Source: Nitratireductor arenosus
GTDB lineage: Bacteria; Pseudomonadota; Alphaproteobacteria; Rhizobiales; Rhizobiaceae
DNA: 64,000 nucleotides
Direction: 5' to 3'
Assembly: GCF_009742725.1 (NCBI RefSeq)
Contig: NZ_WPHG01000001.1
Span: 62,001-126,000 of the forward strand
In this document: one piece after another, positions 8,527 to 17,209 of the stretch
How the letters are laid out: every line of letters starts with the position of its first letter
Position numbering within the stretch: the stretch's first letter is position 1
Position numbers and translations under genes: made by a program
The notes under the pieces: generated by a model
Database searches by the model: none
The model's input: the letters and a program-made list of their open reading frames with translations, nothing else
What the model was told of the DNA's origin: nothing

Positions 8527-9789
8527 GGCTGCTTCCTTCAGCGCGCGAACCCGATCGGCGAGACTCGTCGCGGGCGAGCCCTTGCCGCCCGAGAGTGTCT
8601 GCGCCGGAATTTCACCGGCCTTCGCCAGTTCCTCTCCGATCGGCGAGTCGGGACCGTCGAGCATCTCGGTCAGCTTGACCACCTCGGCGGCGAGATCGTT
8701 GATCTGCTCGCGCAGCAGCGCGTTTTCCCGGCGCTGCTCATCCCAATCGTCCGAGCGGGCCCGCGTATGGGTAGACAATTCGCTCTTCAGCTTGCGGTTT
8801 TCACGCAGGATAAGCTTCATGCGCTCCTCGAGCCGCTCGCGCTGCTCATCGACCCTGGCAATTGCCTTTTCAACATCGCCGCCGGTCGCACCCGACAACA
8901 GCGTCGACATCTGCAGGGTCAGATCGGCAATTTCAGCTTCAAGCTGGACCCGGTTCTTTTCCGATTCGGCAAGCTCGGCGCCGAGATCGCTTTCCGTCCT
9001 GGACGAGCCCTTGAGTTGCGCGCGCAGCCGGGCGAGTTCCTTCTCGCGCCGGTCAAGCTTGTCTTCGCGATCGCTCAACGTGGTGGTCAGCCGCTCCAGC
9101 CTCTTCTCCAGCCCGCCGCCCTTCTTCTTCTCGGCGCGTAGGGTTTCCTGCAAGAGTTTGCTTTCCGCAACCGCCTCGCGCAGGCGCCGTTCGGCGTCTT
9201 TTCGCTGCTCGCGCAACGTGCTGACATCGCCGGAGACGCGCTCGAAATCCGCCTCGCGCGCGACCAATTCGATCTGTCGGTTGCTGGCGGTAAGACTGGC
9301 TTCGTCATACATGCGGCCGAGCTTGTCGAGTTCGACCGCCTTGTCCTCGATATCCCGCTCGGTCTCGGCCAGCCGCTCGCCGAGACGCTGCAGGCGGTCC
9401 TCGCGCTGGCGCAACTCGTCGCGCAACTCGCCGGCCTGCTTTTCGAGTTCGGTGATCGCGTCGTTCTTTTCCGCACGTTCGGCAACCAGCTTCTTGAGCT
9501 GCTCCTGGTTGCGGTTGATCTCGATGATCTGGTTGGCGGCCTTTTCGCGAAACGTCTGGATGCTCATTTCGAGGCGCCGTGTCGACATGGCGAATTCCGC
9601 GCGCATGCGGTCCTTGTCAGCCTCGATCTCGCCCAACGACAACGGCACCGAGGCCTCGATCCGCCTTCGGGTGAGCGCGACAGCGCGCCGCCACAGCGCG
9701 GGCGCGATCATCAGCGCGAGAAAGGCCGCGCATAAAAAACCCAGTGAGAAGAATAATGTGGATTCGATCAAGGCCGAACGCCCCGCCAA
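8515..9789 (-). CDS. Membrane-anchored coiled-coil protein of unknown function
   Basis: 424 residues. One N-terminal membrane segment (about 9-33, LFFSLGFLCAAFLALMI) is followed by a nearly continuous coiled coil (about 50-380) rich in Glu, Arg, Leu and Gln, with a short Gly/Ser-containing tail. No enzymatic motif is visible. The architecture suggests an inner-membrane tether or scaffold protruding into the cytoplasm. It is transcribed divergently from the first flagellin, with 328 nt between the start codons, and converges with the SpoU gene. I know similar unannotated proteins from Rhizobiales but recognise no function. Confidence 0.8.
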   Translation of the reverse strand: MAGRSALIESTLFFSLGFLCAAFLALMIAPALWRRAVALTRRRIEASVPLSLGEIEADKDRMRAEFAMSTRRLEMSIQTFREKAANQIIEINRNQEQLKKLVAERAEKNDAITELEKQAGELRDELRQREDRLQRLGERLAETERDIEDKAVELDKLGRMYDEASLTASNRQIELVAREADFERVSGDVSTLREQRKDAERRLREAVAESKLLQETLRAEKKKGGGLEKRLERLTTTLSDREDKLDRREKELARLRAQLKGSSRTESDLGAELAESEKNRVQLEAEIADLTLQMSTLLSGATGGDVEKAIARVDEQRERLEERMKLILRENRKLKSELSTHTRARSDDWDEQRRENALLREQINDLAAEVVKLTEMLDGPDSPIGEELAKAGEIPAQTLSGGKGSPATSLADRVRALKEAASVR

Positions 9790-9913
9790 GCTTCAGGTCG
9801 TGGTACCGCTCCGACAAGATGCCACAGCGGCGCTGTCACGATCCATAGCCCACCAACGTTTACTTTGCCTTAAGGTTAAGGTCGGCGCCTTGGCCTGCTG
9901 CCGGTAGCTCTCG

Positions 9914-9928
9914 TTAAGGTTTTGTTAG
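9914..9928 (+). promoter_or_regulatory. CtrA-like box TTAA-N7-TTAG
   Basis: TTAAGGTTTTGTTAG has the spacing of the CtrA site (TTAA-N7-TTAA) with one mismatch in the second half. It lies between the divergent coiled-coil gene (125 nt away) and the first flagellin (190 nt to its ATG). The rest of the 9790-10117 gap is AT-rich DNA (to about 9990) and the flagellin leader. Confidence 0.4.
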
Positions 9929-10033
9929 ACAATTCCCTGAAATTCCTGCCAAAAATTATCGGTTTGGTAAATTTTCCCTGTCAGAACATGGTTAAGCAGG
10001 ATGGATCGGCGACCTGACTGAAGGGTGTCGACC

Positions 10034-10075
10034 GGCATGATGCCAAACCGTCTTACCGGTGAAGTCCGGTATGTC
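10034..10075 (+). repeat. Flagellin leader repeat, copy 1 (5' UTR element)
   Basis: 42 nt that match 39 of 42 positions with 11204-11245 before the second flagellin. It contains a dyad GGCATGATGCC and a hairpin ACCGG-N6-CCGGT, both conserved in the two copies although the third-party bases differ. In this copy the end of the element (TGTCCCT, 10072-10078) can also pair with AGGGACA (10104-10110), which covers the ribosome site of the flagellin. This makes it a candidate translational or mRNA-stability control element. Confidence 0.65.
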
Positions 10076-10117
10076 CCTGTTCGTTAGTTTGTGACAGTCA
10101 GTAAGGGACAGTCCCCC

Positions 10118-11083
10118 ATGTCGAGTATTATGACCAACGCGTCGGCTATGACCGCGCTCAAGACCCTCCAGGCCACCAACAAGGCTCTCGAAACCACCCA
10201 GGCTCGCATCTCCACCGGCTACCGCGTCGGCGAAGCGAGCGACAATGCCGCCTACTGGTCGATCGCCACCACCATGCGCTCCGACAACAAGGCTCTCTCC
10301 ACCGTCCAGGACGCGCTCGGCCTCGGTGCCGCCAAGGTCGACACCGCCTATACGGGTGTGAAGGCCGCGATCGAGGTCGTCGACGAGATCAAGGCCAAGC
10401 TGGTGGCCGCCCGCGAGCCGGGCGTCGACCGCACCAAAATCCAGTCCGAGATCACCGCGCTGCAGGGCCAGTTGACCTCGAACGCGGCCGCCTCGACCTT
10501 CTCGGGCGAGAACTGGCTGTCGGTTGATTCCGACGCGGCCAATTACAATGCCACCAAGTCGATCGTCTCGTCCTTCAACCGCGCCGCCGACGGCTCCGTG
10601 TCGGTCTCAACCATCTCGATCAACACCCTCACCGTCAAGCTGTTCGACGCCGGCGCCGACGCGGCTGCGGCCGGCACCGGCATTCTCGACGGCCGGTACG
10701 ACGCCGCCACCGGCGCGCTGCTCGCCGACCAGTCGGCCGGCGGCTTCCGCGTGGTGGATCTCAGCATCTCGGCCCTGACCAACAGCGCCGCCGACCTGAC
10801 GACGCTCGAGAACTACATCAAGGGCGTCGACGACGCGATCGGCAAGATGACGACGGCCGCGTCCGATCTGGGCGCGGTAAAGAAGCGTATCGACTTGCAG
10901 ACGACCTTCGTCTCCGACCTGATGGACACCATCGATCGCGGTGTGGGGACGCTGGTCGATGCCGACATGAACAAGGAATCGACCCGCCTGCAGGCCCTTC
11001 AGGTCCAGCAGCAGCTCGGCATCCAGGCCCTGTCGATCGCGAACCAGAACTCGCAGTCGATTATGTCGCTGTTCCGCGGCTAG
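10118..11083 (+). CDS. Flagellin (first of two)
   Basis: 321 residues, short for flagellins but usual in Rhizobiales. It has the conserved N-terminal D0/D1 helices (MSSIMTNASAMTALKTL; RISTGYRVGEASDNAAYWSI), a short central variable region (about 140-215) and the C-terminal D1/D0 helices ending in SIMSLFRG. It polymerises into the filament after export by the flagellar secretion system. The ATG at 10118 is chosen because it matches the twin gene and AAGGG lies 10 nt before it. The protein is nearly identical to the next flagellin except in the centre. A stem-loop follows the stop. Confidence 0.95.
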   Translation: MSSIMTNASAMTALKTLQATNKALETTQARISTGYRVGEASDNAAYWSIATTMRSDNKALSTVQDALGLGAAKVDTAYTGVKAAIEVVDEIKAKLVAAREPGVDRTKIQSEITALQGQLTSNAAASTFSGENWLSVDSDAANYNATKSIVSSFNRAADGSVSVSTISINTLTVKLFDAGADAAAAGTGILDGRYDAATGALLADQSAGGFRVVDLSISALTNSAADLTTLENYIKGVDDAIGKMTTAASDLGAVKKRIDLQTTFVSDLMDTIDRGVGTLVDADMNKESTRLQALQVQQQLGIQALSIANQNSQSIMSLFRG

Positions 11084-11126
11084 CGACACGGTTAACCGAC
11101 CGTCTCCACCCCATTAACTGAATCAA

Positions 11127-11158
11127 AATGTCCCGGCCTTACAAAGGGTCGGGACATT
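11127..11158 (+). terminator. Stem-loop terminator after the first flagellin
   Basis: AATGTCCCG (11127-11135) pairs with CGGGACATT (11150-11158), and the stem extends inward by four more pairs including two G-U. No long T-run follows. It separates the two flagellin units. Confidence 0.55.
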
Positions 11159-11203
11159 AGTCGTTTCAGGACGGATCAAAGCCCGTGTTTCGGGTGCTTG
11201 ATT

Positions 11204-11245
11204 GGCATGATGCCGAGCCGTCTTACCGGTGAAATCCGGTATGTC
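11204..11245 (+). repeat. Flagellin leader repeat, copy 2 (5' UTR element)
   Basis: Second copy of the 42-nt element, with the same GGCATGATGCC dyad and ACCGG-N6-CCGGT hairpin. It ends 29 nt before the ATG of the second flagellin. The extra pairing to the ribosome-site region is only 4 bp here (TGTC with GACA). Confidence 0.65.
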
Positions 11246-11274
11246 GAGTATCTGCGTTTTGTAAGGGGACACCC

Positions 11275-12237
11275 ATGTCGAGTATCATGACCAACGCGTC
11301 GGCTATGACCGCGCTCAAGACCCTCCAGGCCACCAACAAGGCTCTCGAAACCACCCAGAATCGCATCTCCACCGGCTACCGCGTCGGCGAAGCGAGCGAC
11401 AATGCCGCCTACTGGTCGATCGCCACCACGATGCGCTCCGACAACAAGGCCCTGTCGACGGTCCAGGACGCGCTCGGCCTCGGTGCCGCCAAGGTCGACA
11501 CTGCCTATACCGGCATGAAGGCCGCCATCGACGTCGTCGACGAGATCAAGGCCAAGCTGGTGGCCGCCCGCGAGCCGGGCGTCGACCGCACCAAGATCCA
11601 GGCCGAGATCACCGCGCTGCAGGGCCAGTTGACCTCGAACGCCAGCGCCTCGACCTTCTCGGGCGAGAACTGGCTGTCGGTTGATTCGAGCGCCGCCGGT
11701 TACAGCGCGACCAAGACCATCGTTGCCTCGTTCACCCGCGCCACGGACGGCTCCGTGTCGGTCGGCACGATTTCGGTCGACACGTCCAGCACCAAGCTGT
11801 TCGATTCCGCCGCCGACGCGGCTGCGGCCGGCACCGGCATTCTCGACGGCCGTTACGACGCCGCCACCGGCGCGCTGCTCGCCGACCAGTCGGCCGGCGG
11901 CTTTACCGTCGCCTCGCTGGACATCTCGGCCCTGACCAACAGCGCCGCCGACCTGACGACGCTCGAGAACTACATCAAGGGCGTCGACGATTCGATCGGC
12001 AAGATGACGACGGCCGCATCCGATCTCGGCGCCGCCAAGAAGCGCATCGATCTCCAGACCGAATTCGTCGGCAACCTGATGGACACCATCGATCGCGGCG
12101 TGGGGACGCTGGTCGATGCCGACATGAACAAGGAATCGACCCGTCTGCAGGCCCTTCAGGTCCAGCAGCAGCTCGGCATCCAGGCCCTGTCGATGGCCAA
12201 TTCCAACTCGCAGTCGATCCTGTCGCTGTTCCGCTAA
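11275..12237 (+). CDS. Flagellin (second of two)
   Basis: 320 residues, ending SLFR. It differs from the first flagellin mainly between residues 140 and 215 and by scattered substitutions elsewhere. Several coding segments (start to about codon 28, and GTGILDGRYDAATG with the following LADQSAGG) are identical or almost identical in DNA, including silent positions. That points to recent duplication or ongoing gene conversion. AAGGGG lies 6 nt before the ATG. It has its own leader copy and its own terminator, so the two genes are separately transcribed. Confidence 0.95.
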   Translation: MSSIMTNASAMTALKTLQATNKALETTQNRISTGYRVGEASDNAAYWSIATTMRSDNKALSTVQDALGLGAAKVDTAYTGMKAAIDVVDEIKAKLVAAREPGVDRTKIQAEITALQGQLTSNASASTFSGENWLSVDSSAAGYSATKTIVASFTRATDGSVSVGTISVDTSSTKLFDSAADAAAAGTGILDGRYDAATGALLADQSAGGFTVASLDISALTNSAADLTTLENYIKGVDDSIGKMTTAASDLGAAKKRIDLQTEFVGNLMDTIDRGVGTLVDADMNKESTRLQALQVQQQLGIQALSMANSNSQSILSLFR

Positions 12238-12276
12238 CCGGCATCGCGGCGCACCCGCGCCGCGCATGAGACGATC

Positions 12277-12305
12277 CGGGCCGCGCTCCTGAGGGGCGCG
12301 GCCCG
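12277..12305 (+). terminator. Rho-independent-type terminator after the second flagellin
   Basis: A perfect 10-bp GC-rich stem (CGGGCCGCGC / GCGCGGCCCG) with a 9-nt loop is followed by ATTTCATT. It isolates the flagellin gene from the fliF promoter element, which begins at 12314. Confidence 0.75.
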
Positions 12306-12313
12306 ATTTCATT

Positions 12314-12339
12314 CTCGCGCAAGCTTCGCGCATTAGTCT
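12314..12339 (+). promoter_or_regulatory. Candidate class-II flagellar promoter element before fliF
   Basis: CTCGCGCAAG, then nine bases, then TTAGTCT. The same two blocks with the same 9-nt spacing occur before flgE (19913) and flhA (27132). It ends 31 nt before the fliF start codon. The TAGTCT block could serve as a -10 region and the CGCGCAAG block as an activator contact; FtcR is the obvious candidate. Confidence 0.65.
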
Positions 12340-12370
12340 TCCCGGGCCATTCACTCCGGGACGACGCGCT

Positions 12371-14017
12371 TTGCCTGAACAACTCCAGAAAATCGCCGAC
12401 AATCTCAAGGCGCTGGGCACCCAGCGCCTGATGGTCATGGGCGGCATGGCCGCTCTCGTGATGGCGGTCATCACGGTGGCCTCGATCTATTTGAACCGGC
12501 CGGCGATGGAGACGCTTTACGTCGGTCTCGACCGTGGCGACGTCAACAGGATCGGCGTGGTGCTGGGCGAAGCGGGCGTCACCTACGACATCGGCGCGGA
12601 AGGGGCTTCCGTCATGGTATCGTCCGGCCAGGCCGGCCGCGCCCGCATGATCCTCGCCGAAAAGGGACTGCCGGCCAGTTCCAACGCCGGTTACGAGCTT
12701 TTCGACAATGTCGGCTCGCTGGGCCTGACCTCCTTCATGCAGGAAGTGACGCGCGTGCGTGCGCTCGAAGGCGAGATCGCCCGCACCATCCAGTCGATCG
12801 CCGGCATCAAATCGGCGCGCGTCCATATCGTGATGGCCGAGCAGGCCAATTTCCGTCGCGGAGAGCAGAAGCCGACGGCCTCTGTCGTCATCCGCACCGG
12901 CGGCGTCGATGCCACGCGCAGCGCCAATTCGATCCGCCATCTCGTCTCGGCGGCGGTTCCCGGACTGACCGCCGACAACGTGACCGTGCTCGACGCGGAC
13001 GGTTCCCTGCTGGCGGCGGGAGAGGATCCGACCACCAGCTCGCTCAACCAGTCGATCTCCATCCAGAGAACGGTCGAAAGCCAGATCGCCGACAACATCT
13101 ACCGCGCGTTGTCACCCTATCTCGGACACGAGAACTTCCGCGCCAGCGTCAAGGCGGTGGTCAACACCGATAGCCGCCAGATCGAGGAGACCATCTTCGA
13201 TCCCGATTCGCGGGTCGAACGCTCGATCCAGGTCATCCGCGAAAACGACAATTCCAACAAGAGCACGGCCGCCGCCCCTGCGTCGGTCGAACAGAACCTG
13301 CCCGACGAAAACGCCGGCGGCGCGGCGACCCCGCAATCGAGCGAGGAGCGCGAGCGCAAGGAAGAGATCACCAATTACGAATTGAACTCCAAGCGCATTG
13401 CCACGGTCAGCAACGGCTATTCGATTTCGCGGCTCTCGATCGCGGTCGTGGTCAATCGCGAGCGGCTGGCTGCCGTGCTCGGCGAAGGCGCGACGCCGGA
13501 AATGGTCGAGGCCCGCGTCGCCGAAATTCAGCAGGTGGTGTCGACCGCCGCCGGGCTCGACGAGGAACGCGGCGACAAGATCAACGTCACCGCCCTTTCC
13601 TTCGTCGACGCAATGGAGGCCGAGGCGGCGGCGGCGCCCAGCTATCTGGAAATCGCCGCGCAATATACCGGTTCGATGGTGAACGCGCTCGCCTTTATCG
13701 TCGTCGCCTTCCTGGTGTCCTGGTTCGGCCTGCGTCCGCTCGCCGGCATGCTGACCAAGGCGGAGGAGCCGGAAGGGCCGAATTTTGACGATCTGCAGCT
13801 TTCCATCGGCTCGCCGCTCGACAACATCGCCCTGCCCGATCCTCTGGCCGAGATGTCGCCGAACGAAAATGACGTGATGGAAGAGCTGAAGATGCGCTTG
13901 CGGCCCGTGCCGCAGGAGCGTCTCGCGCAGATGGTGGATCTCAACGAGGAGCGCACCGCCGCCATCCTGCGTAAATGGACCCAGGGCGAGAGCGTCGGCG
14001 AGGCGATGGCGGGCTGA
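12371..14017 (+). CDS. fliF: Flagellar MS-ring protein FliF
   Basis: 548 residues from a TTG start; no better start fits the conserved N-terminus. Membrane segments lie at about 19-41 and 433-455, with the YscJ/FliF ring-building domain between (LYVGLDRGDVNRIGVVL; VRALEGEIARTIQSI). The hydrophilic C-terminus (about 460-548), which binds FliG in other bacteria, is present. It forms the inner-membrane ring on which the export apparatus and switch assemble. It is the first gene of a run whose next four members overlap it or each other by 1-4 nt. The shared 26-bp element precedes it, consistent with FtcR control as reported for fliF in Brucella. Confidence 0.96.
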   Translation: MPEQLQKIADNLKALGTQRLMVMGGMAALVMAVITVASIYLNRPAMETLYVGLDRGDVNRIGVVLGEAGVTYDIGAEGASVMVSSGQAGRARMILAEKGLPASSNAGYELFDNVGSLGLTSFMQEVTRVRALEGEIARTIQSIAGIKSARVHIVMAEQANFRRGEQKPTASVVIRTGGVDATRSANSIRHLVSAAVPGLTADNVTVLDADGSLLAAGEDPTTSSLNQSISIQRTVESQIADNIYRALSPYLGHENFRASVKAVVNTDSRQIEETIFDPDSRVERSIQVIRENDNSNKSTAAAPASVEQNLPDENAGGAATPQSSEERERKEEITNYELNSKRIATVSNGYSISRLSIAVVVNRERLAAVLGEGATPEMVEARVAEIQQVVSTAAGLDEERGDKINVTALSFVDAMEAEAAAAPSYLEIAAQYTGSMVNALAFIVVAFLVSWFGLRPLAGMLTKAEEPEGPNFDDLQLSIGSPLDNIALPDPLAEMSPNENDVMEELKMRLRPVPQERLAQMVDLNEERTAAILRKWTQGESVGEAMAG

Positions 14018-14658
14018 TGGCGAACTTGTCGCTCGCGGACATTCTGGTCGATTTCGGCAAGCGGGACGAACCCGCGCCGTTCGAGACGCCGATGCCGGAT
14101 TTCGACATGCCGCTCGGTATCGAGCCGATGCCACCCGAACCGGACCTGCCAGATGTCGACGCCCTGATCGCCGAAGCGGTCGAAAAGGCGGTGGCCGAAG
14201 CCACAGCGCGACTGGACGCGGACCATGCCGCGGCACTGGAAGCCGAACGGGAAAGGCATGTCGCCGAGGTCGAAACGCTTCAGGCCGGTCTCGGCGAGGA
14301 CCTGGGAGCCAAAATCCGGGAGAGTTTCGACGCCACCGAGAAACGATTGCTGGATCTGACCGCCGAGGTGGTGACGCGCGTTCTGGGACCTGTTCTGGCC
14401 GAGGATCTGCAACGCCGCTCCGTGTCGCGGCTGGCCGAAATCATCCGCACCTCTGTCCGCGACGCCGAAACGACCAAGATTCGGGTCCATGGACCGATGT
14501 CGCTCTACCAGGCGCTCGAAGACGCGCTCGGCGAGCAGGCGCGCCTGCTGGAATTTACCGAATCGAACGGCCTCGATCTTTCCGTCGTCCTTGACGGCAG
14601 CGTCTACGAGACGCGGCTTTCCGAATGGTCCGTCTCGGCCGCGGAGGTGCTGGCATGA
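14017..14658 (+). CDS. fliH: FliH-like flagellar export protein
   Basis: 213 residues; the ATG overlaps the fliF stop by one base. A Pro-rich N-terminus (about 15-50) is followed by an Ala/Glu coiled coil (about 55-105) and a C-terminal FliH/V-ATPase-E-like domain (about 110-213, ESFDATEKRLLDLTAEVVT). FliH holds the FliI ATPase and brings cargo to the export gate. The assignment rests on domain order and on the position between fliF and motB, where Brucella and other Hyphomicrobiales carry a gene of this kind; the sequence is divergent. Confidence 0.7.
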   Translation: MANLSLADILVDFGKRDEPAPFETPMPDFDMPLGIEPMPPEPDLPDVDALIAEAVEKAVAEATARLDADHAAALEAERERHVAEVETLQAGLGEDLGAKIRESFDATEKRLLDLTAEVVTRVLGPVLAEDLQRRSVSRLAEIIRTSVRDAETTKIRVHGPMSLYQALEDALGEQARLLEFTESNGLDLSVVLDGSVYETRLSEWSVSAAEVLA

Positions 14659-15908
14659 ACACCGACAAGTCCGACCACCCGCACGAGATCATCATCGTCA
14701 AGCACAGCCGCGGCGACGACCATGATGCCCATCATGGCGGCGTTTGGAAGATCGCCTTTGCCGACTTCATGACTGCGTTGATGTGCTTCTTTCTTGTCAT
14801 GTGGCTGATCAATGCCGCGAATGAGGAAACCAAGGTTTCGGTCGCCAGCTATTTCAACCCGATCAAGCTGGTTGACCGCAACTCGAGCCGGCGCGGTCTC
14901 GATGATGCTGGCTCCGGACCGCAGAAGGAACAAGGCTCCGACAGTACCGAGGAGTCCGACAAATCCACCAAGTCGAAGGGGCCGTCGACCAGCGGCGCCG
15001 GCGATGAACGCAGTGCCACGGCTGGCGACAGCACCGATTCGGCGTCGGATGAACATCTGTTTTCCGATCCCTACGCCGTGCTGGCCGAAATCGCCGCCGA
15101 ATCCGGCGAACTCCAGAACCTGAGCGCCAAGGGCGACGGCGGCGCCGCCACCTCGGGCGCGGCCACCGGCGCCTCGGGCGGCGAATCCTACCGCGATCCG
15201 TTCGCGCCCGATTTCTGGTCCAAGCAGGTCGAACAGGACGAGCCCGGCGAACCCGACCTGTTCGAAGCGCCCCAGGTCAAAAACGCCGCCGAAGGCGCCG
15301 ACCCGCGCGCCGGTATTAGGCACGAGGATTTCGAGGACGATCCGTTCGCACCCACTGTCGAGGAAAAGCCGAACGAAAAGGACGACGCGGACGCGAAGGT
15401 GGATGATGAAAACGGCGACGCCGAACCCGAAAAGCCCGATGCCGCCGCCCTGGCGGAGGCCAAGGAGATCAGCGAGGAATTGGCCAAGGCCTTCGGAACC
15501 GGCGAGAAGATTTACGACGGCATTTCGGTAACCCCGACCGACCGCGGCGTGATGGTCTCCCTGACCGATCAGCTCGACTACGGCATGTACGAGATCGGCT
15601 CCGCAGTACCGCGCCGCGACCTGGTTCTGGCGATGGAAAAGGTCGCGGCGGTGCTGAGCACACACAAAGGCGCGATTGCGATCAACGGCCATACCGACGG
15701 CAGGCCGTTCCGCAGCGAGGATTACGACAATTGGCGGCTTTCGACCGCCCGCGCCCATTCCGCCTATTACATGCTGGTGCGCGGCGGCCTGGACGAAAAG
15801 CGTATCCGCGAAGTCGCCGGTTATGCCGACCGCCAGCTCAAGGTGCCGGACGATCCGTTCGACGATCGGAACCGACGCATCGAAATCGTCCTGGAGACGA
15901 AAGGGTGA
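14655..15908 (+). CDS. motB: Flagellar motor stator protein MotB
   Basis: 417 residues. The single membrane segment (about 32-53) carries the proton-conducting Asp37 in IAFADFMTA. It is followed by an unusually long, acidic, Ser/Gly/Glu-rich linker (about 75-285) and then the OmpA-like peptidoglycan-binding domain (about 290-410, GHTDGRPF and DRRNRRIEIV-like end). The start overlaps the fliH stop by ATGA. With MotA, encoded elsewhere, it anchors the stator to the wall and passes protons. The long linker matches the rhizobial type, which works together with periplasmic MotC. Confidence 0.95.
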   Translation: MNTDKSDHPHEIIIVKHSRGDDHDAHHGGVWKIAFADFMTALMCFFLVMWLINAANEETKVSVASYFNPIKLVDRNSSRRGLDDAGSGPQKEQGSDSTEESDKSTKSKGPSTSGAGDERSATAGDSTDSASDEHLFSDPYAVLAEIAAESGELQNLSAKGDGGAATSGAATGASGGESYRDPFAPDFWSKQVEQDEPGEPDLFEAPQVKNAAEGADPRAGIRHEDFEDDPFAPTVEEKPNEKDDADAKVDDENGDAEPEKPDAAALAEAKEISEELAKAFGTGEKIYDGISVTPTDRGVMVSLTDQLDYGMYEIGSAVPRRDLVLAMEKVAAVLSTHKGAIAINGHTDGRPFRSEDYDNWRLSTARAHSAYYMLVRGGLDEKRIREVAGYADRQLKVPDDPFDDRNRRIEIVLETKG

Positions 15909-17209
15909 TCGCGCGGCTTCTCCTGGTCGGCGCGCTGATCGCGACCGCCCCCGTCTCGGTGGCCGCGCAGGGCGCCGCGATGGCGCCGTTCAAGGTCGTT
16001 CGGTCACTGCAGCTGGTGCAGGATCGCCTGGCTCGCGGCGACCATGCCGCCCTGCCCATGCAGCGCAAGCTGCTCGAACTCACCGATGAGCGCTTCCGCG
16101 CCGTCACCCGGAAAGAGCTGGAGGACCGCCGCAACTTCACCGCACTGATGGTCTACGCGATGAGCGGCGGCAACCCCGCCACGCTCGACGTGGTGCTCTC
16201 GCGCACCATGCCGGCCGGCAACGACCGCGCGCTTGGGCTGGGCGTTCTGGCCTATATGCGCGGCCAGTTGCCGAGGGCCGCCCAGGCGCTCGCCGACATC
16301 GACCCGATGACTCTCGAACCCGAGGTCGGCGCCTATCTGGCGCTGGTGAAGGGCTCGATCATCGCGCTCAGCCAACCGGGCACGGCCCTTGGCTTCATGG
16401 ACCAGGCACGGCTGCTGGCGCCCGGCACACTGGTCGAGGAAGCCGCGCTACGGCGCTCGCTGCCGGCCTGCATCACGCTTAACCAGCCCGAGCGTTTCAT
16501 GACGGTGGCCGAGCAATATACGCGCCGGTTCCTGCGCTCGCCTTATGCAAGCGAATTCGCCGATGCCTTCGTCGAGGGCCTCGTCGCCTTTCACGACCGT
16601 ATCGGCGCACAGAAGATCGACCGCATCGTGTCGCTGATGCGTCCCGCCCAGCAGGAGGCCATCTATCTGCGGCTTGCCCGTCGCAGCACCATCAAGGGAC
16701 AGGCCGAGCGCTCGGCCTTCGCCTCGACCAAGGCGCGCGAGGTCGCGCGCCAGACCGACGAGCCGGAAGACCCGCGCGCCGTGCTTTACGCCGCCCTTGC
16801 CTCGATCACCTCGGAAAACGCCCAAGACGTCGTGGCAACGCTCGAAAAGGTCGATCCGGCCATGCTGTCGCCGCGCGACAGACGCCTTTTCCAGGCGGCA
16901 CGCGCGATCGCGGCGGAGATGCTGTCCCCACCGGCACCTCCCGCGCCGGAGACGGAAACGGCGGCGCTCGAAACCCAAGACAAGGCCGAGGCCGGGGCAC
17001 CGGCCGTCGCGCCACGGGCGGAAAAAACCGCGGAACCGCTTCCCACGACCGCGAATGAGCCCGAGATCCCGGCGATCGACACCGCGGCCGCCCCCGACAC
17101 GGATGACGAAACCTACCGGCGCGGGTCCGAACTCGTCACCTCGGTGCGCGAGAAACTCGATGCGATCGACCGGATGCTGGAAGAGGAAGAGGAGGTGGAA
17201 CGCCCATGA
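15905..17209 (+). CDS. motC: Periplasmic motility protein MotC
   Basis: 434 residues from GTG at 15905, overlapping the motB stop; this start gives a clear signal peptide (MIARLLLVGALIATAPVSVAAQ split at about residue 22). The rest is helical and Ala/Leu-rich with a Pro/Glu-rich segment (about 340-395) before a short C-terminal helix. MotC of Sinorhizobium is a periplasmic protein of nearly this length that binds MotB and is needed for rotation. Gene order motB-motC-fliK is the same as in Sinorhizobium and Brucella. Confidence 0.9.
   Translation: MIARLLLVGALIATAPVSVAAQGAAMAPFKVVRSLQLVQDRLARGDHAALPMQRKLLELTDERFRAVTRKELEDRRNFTALMVYAMSGGNPATLDVVLSRTMPAGNDRALGLGVLAYMRGQLPRAAQALADIDPMTLEPEVGAYLALVKGSIIALSQPGTALGFMDQARLLAPGTLVEEAALRRSLPACITLNQPERFMTVAEQYTRRFLRSPYASEFADAFVEGLVAFHDRIGAQKIDRIVSLMRPAQQEAIYLRLARRSTIKGQAERSAFASTKAREVARQTDEPEDPRAVLYAALASITSENAQDVVATLEKVDPAMLSPRDRRLFQAARAIAAEMLSPPAPPAPETETAALETQDKAEAGAPAVAPRAEKTAEPLPTTANEPEIPAIDTAAAPDTDDETYRRGSELVTSVREKLDAIDRMLEEEEEVERP

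Noticed and set aside
11093-11120. Two TTAAC/TTAACT words after the first flagellin
   Set aside because: They are 18 nt apart, not 7, so they do not form a CtrA site.
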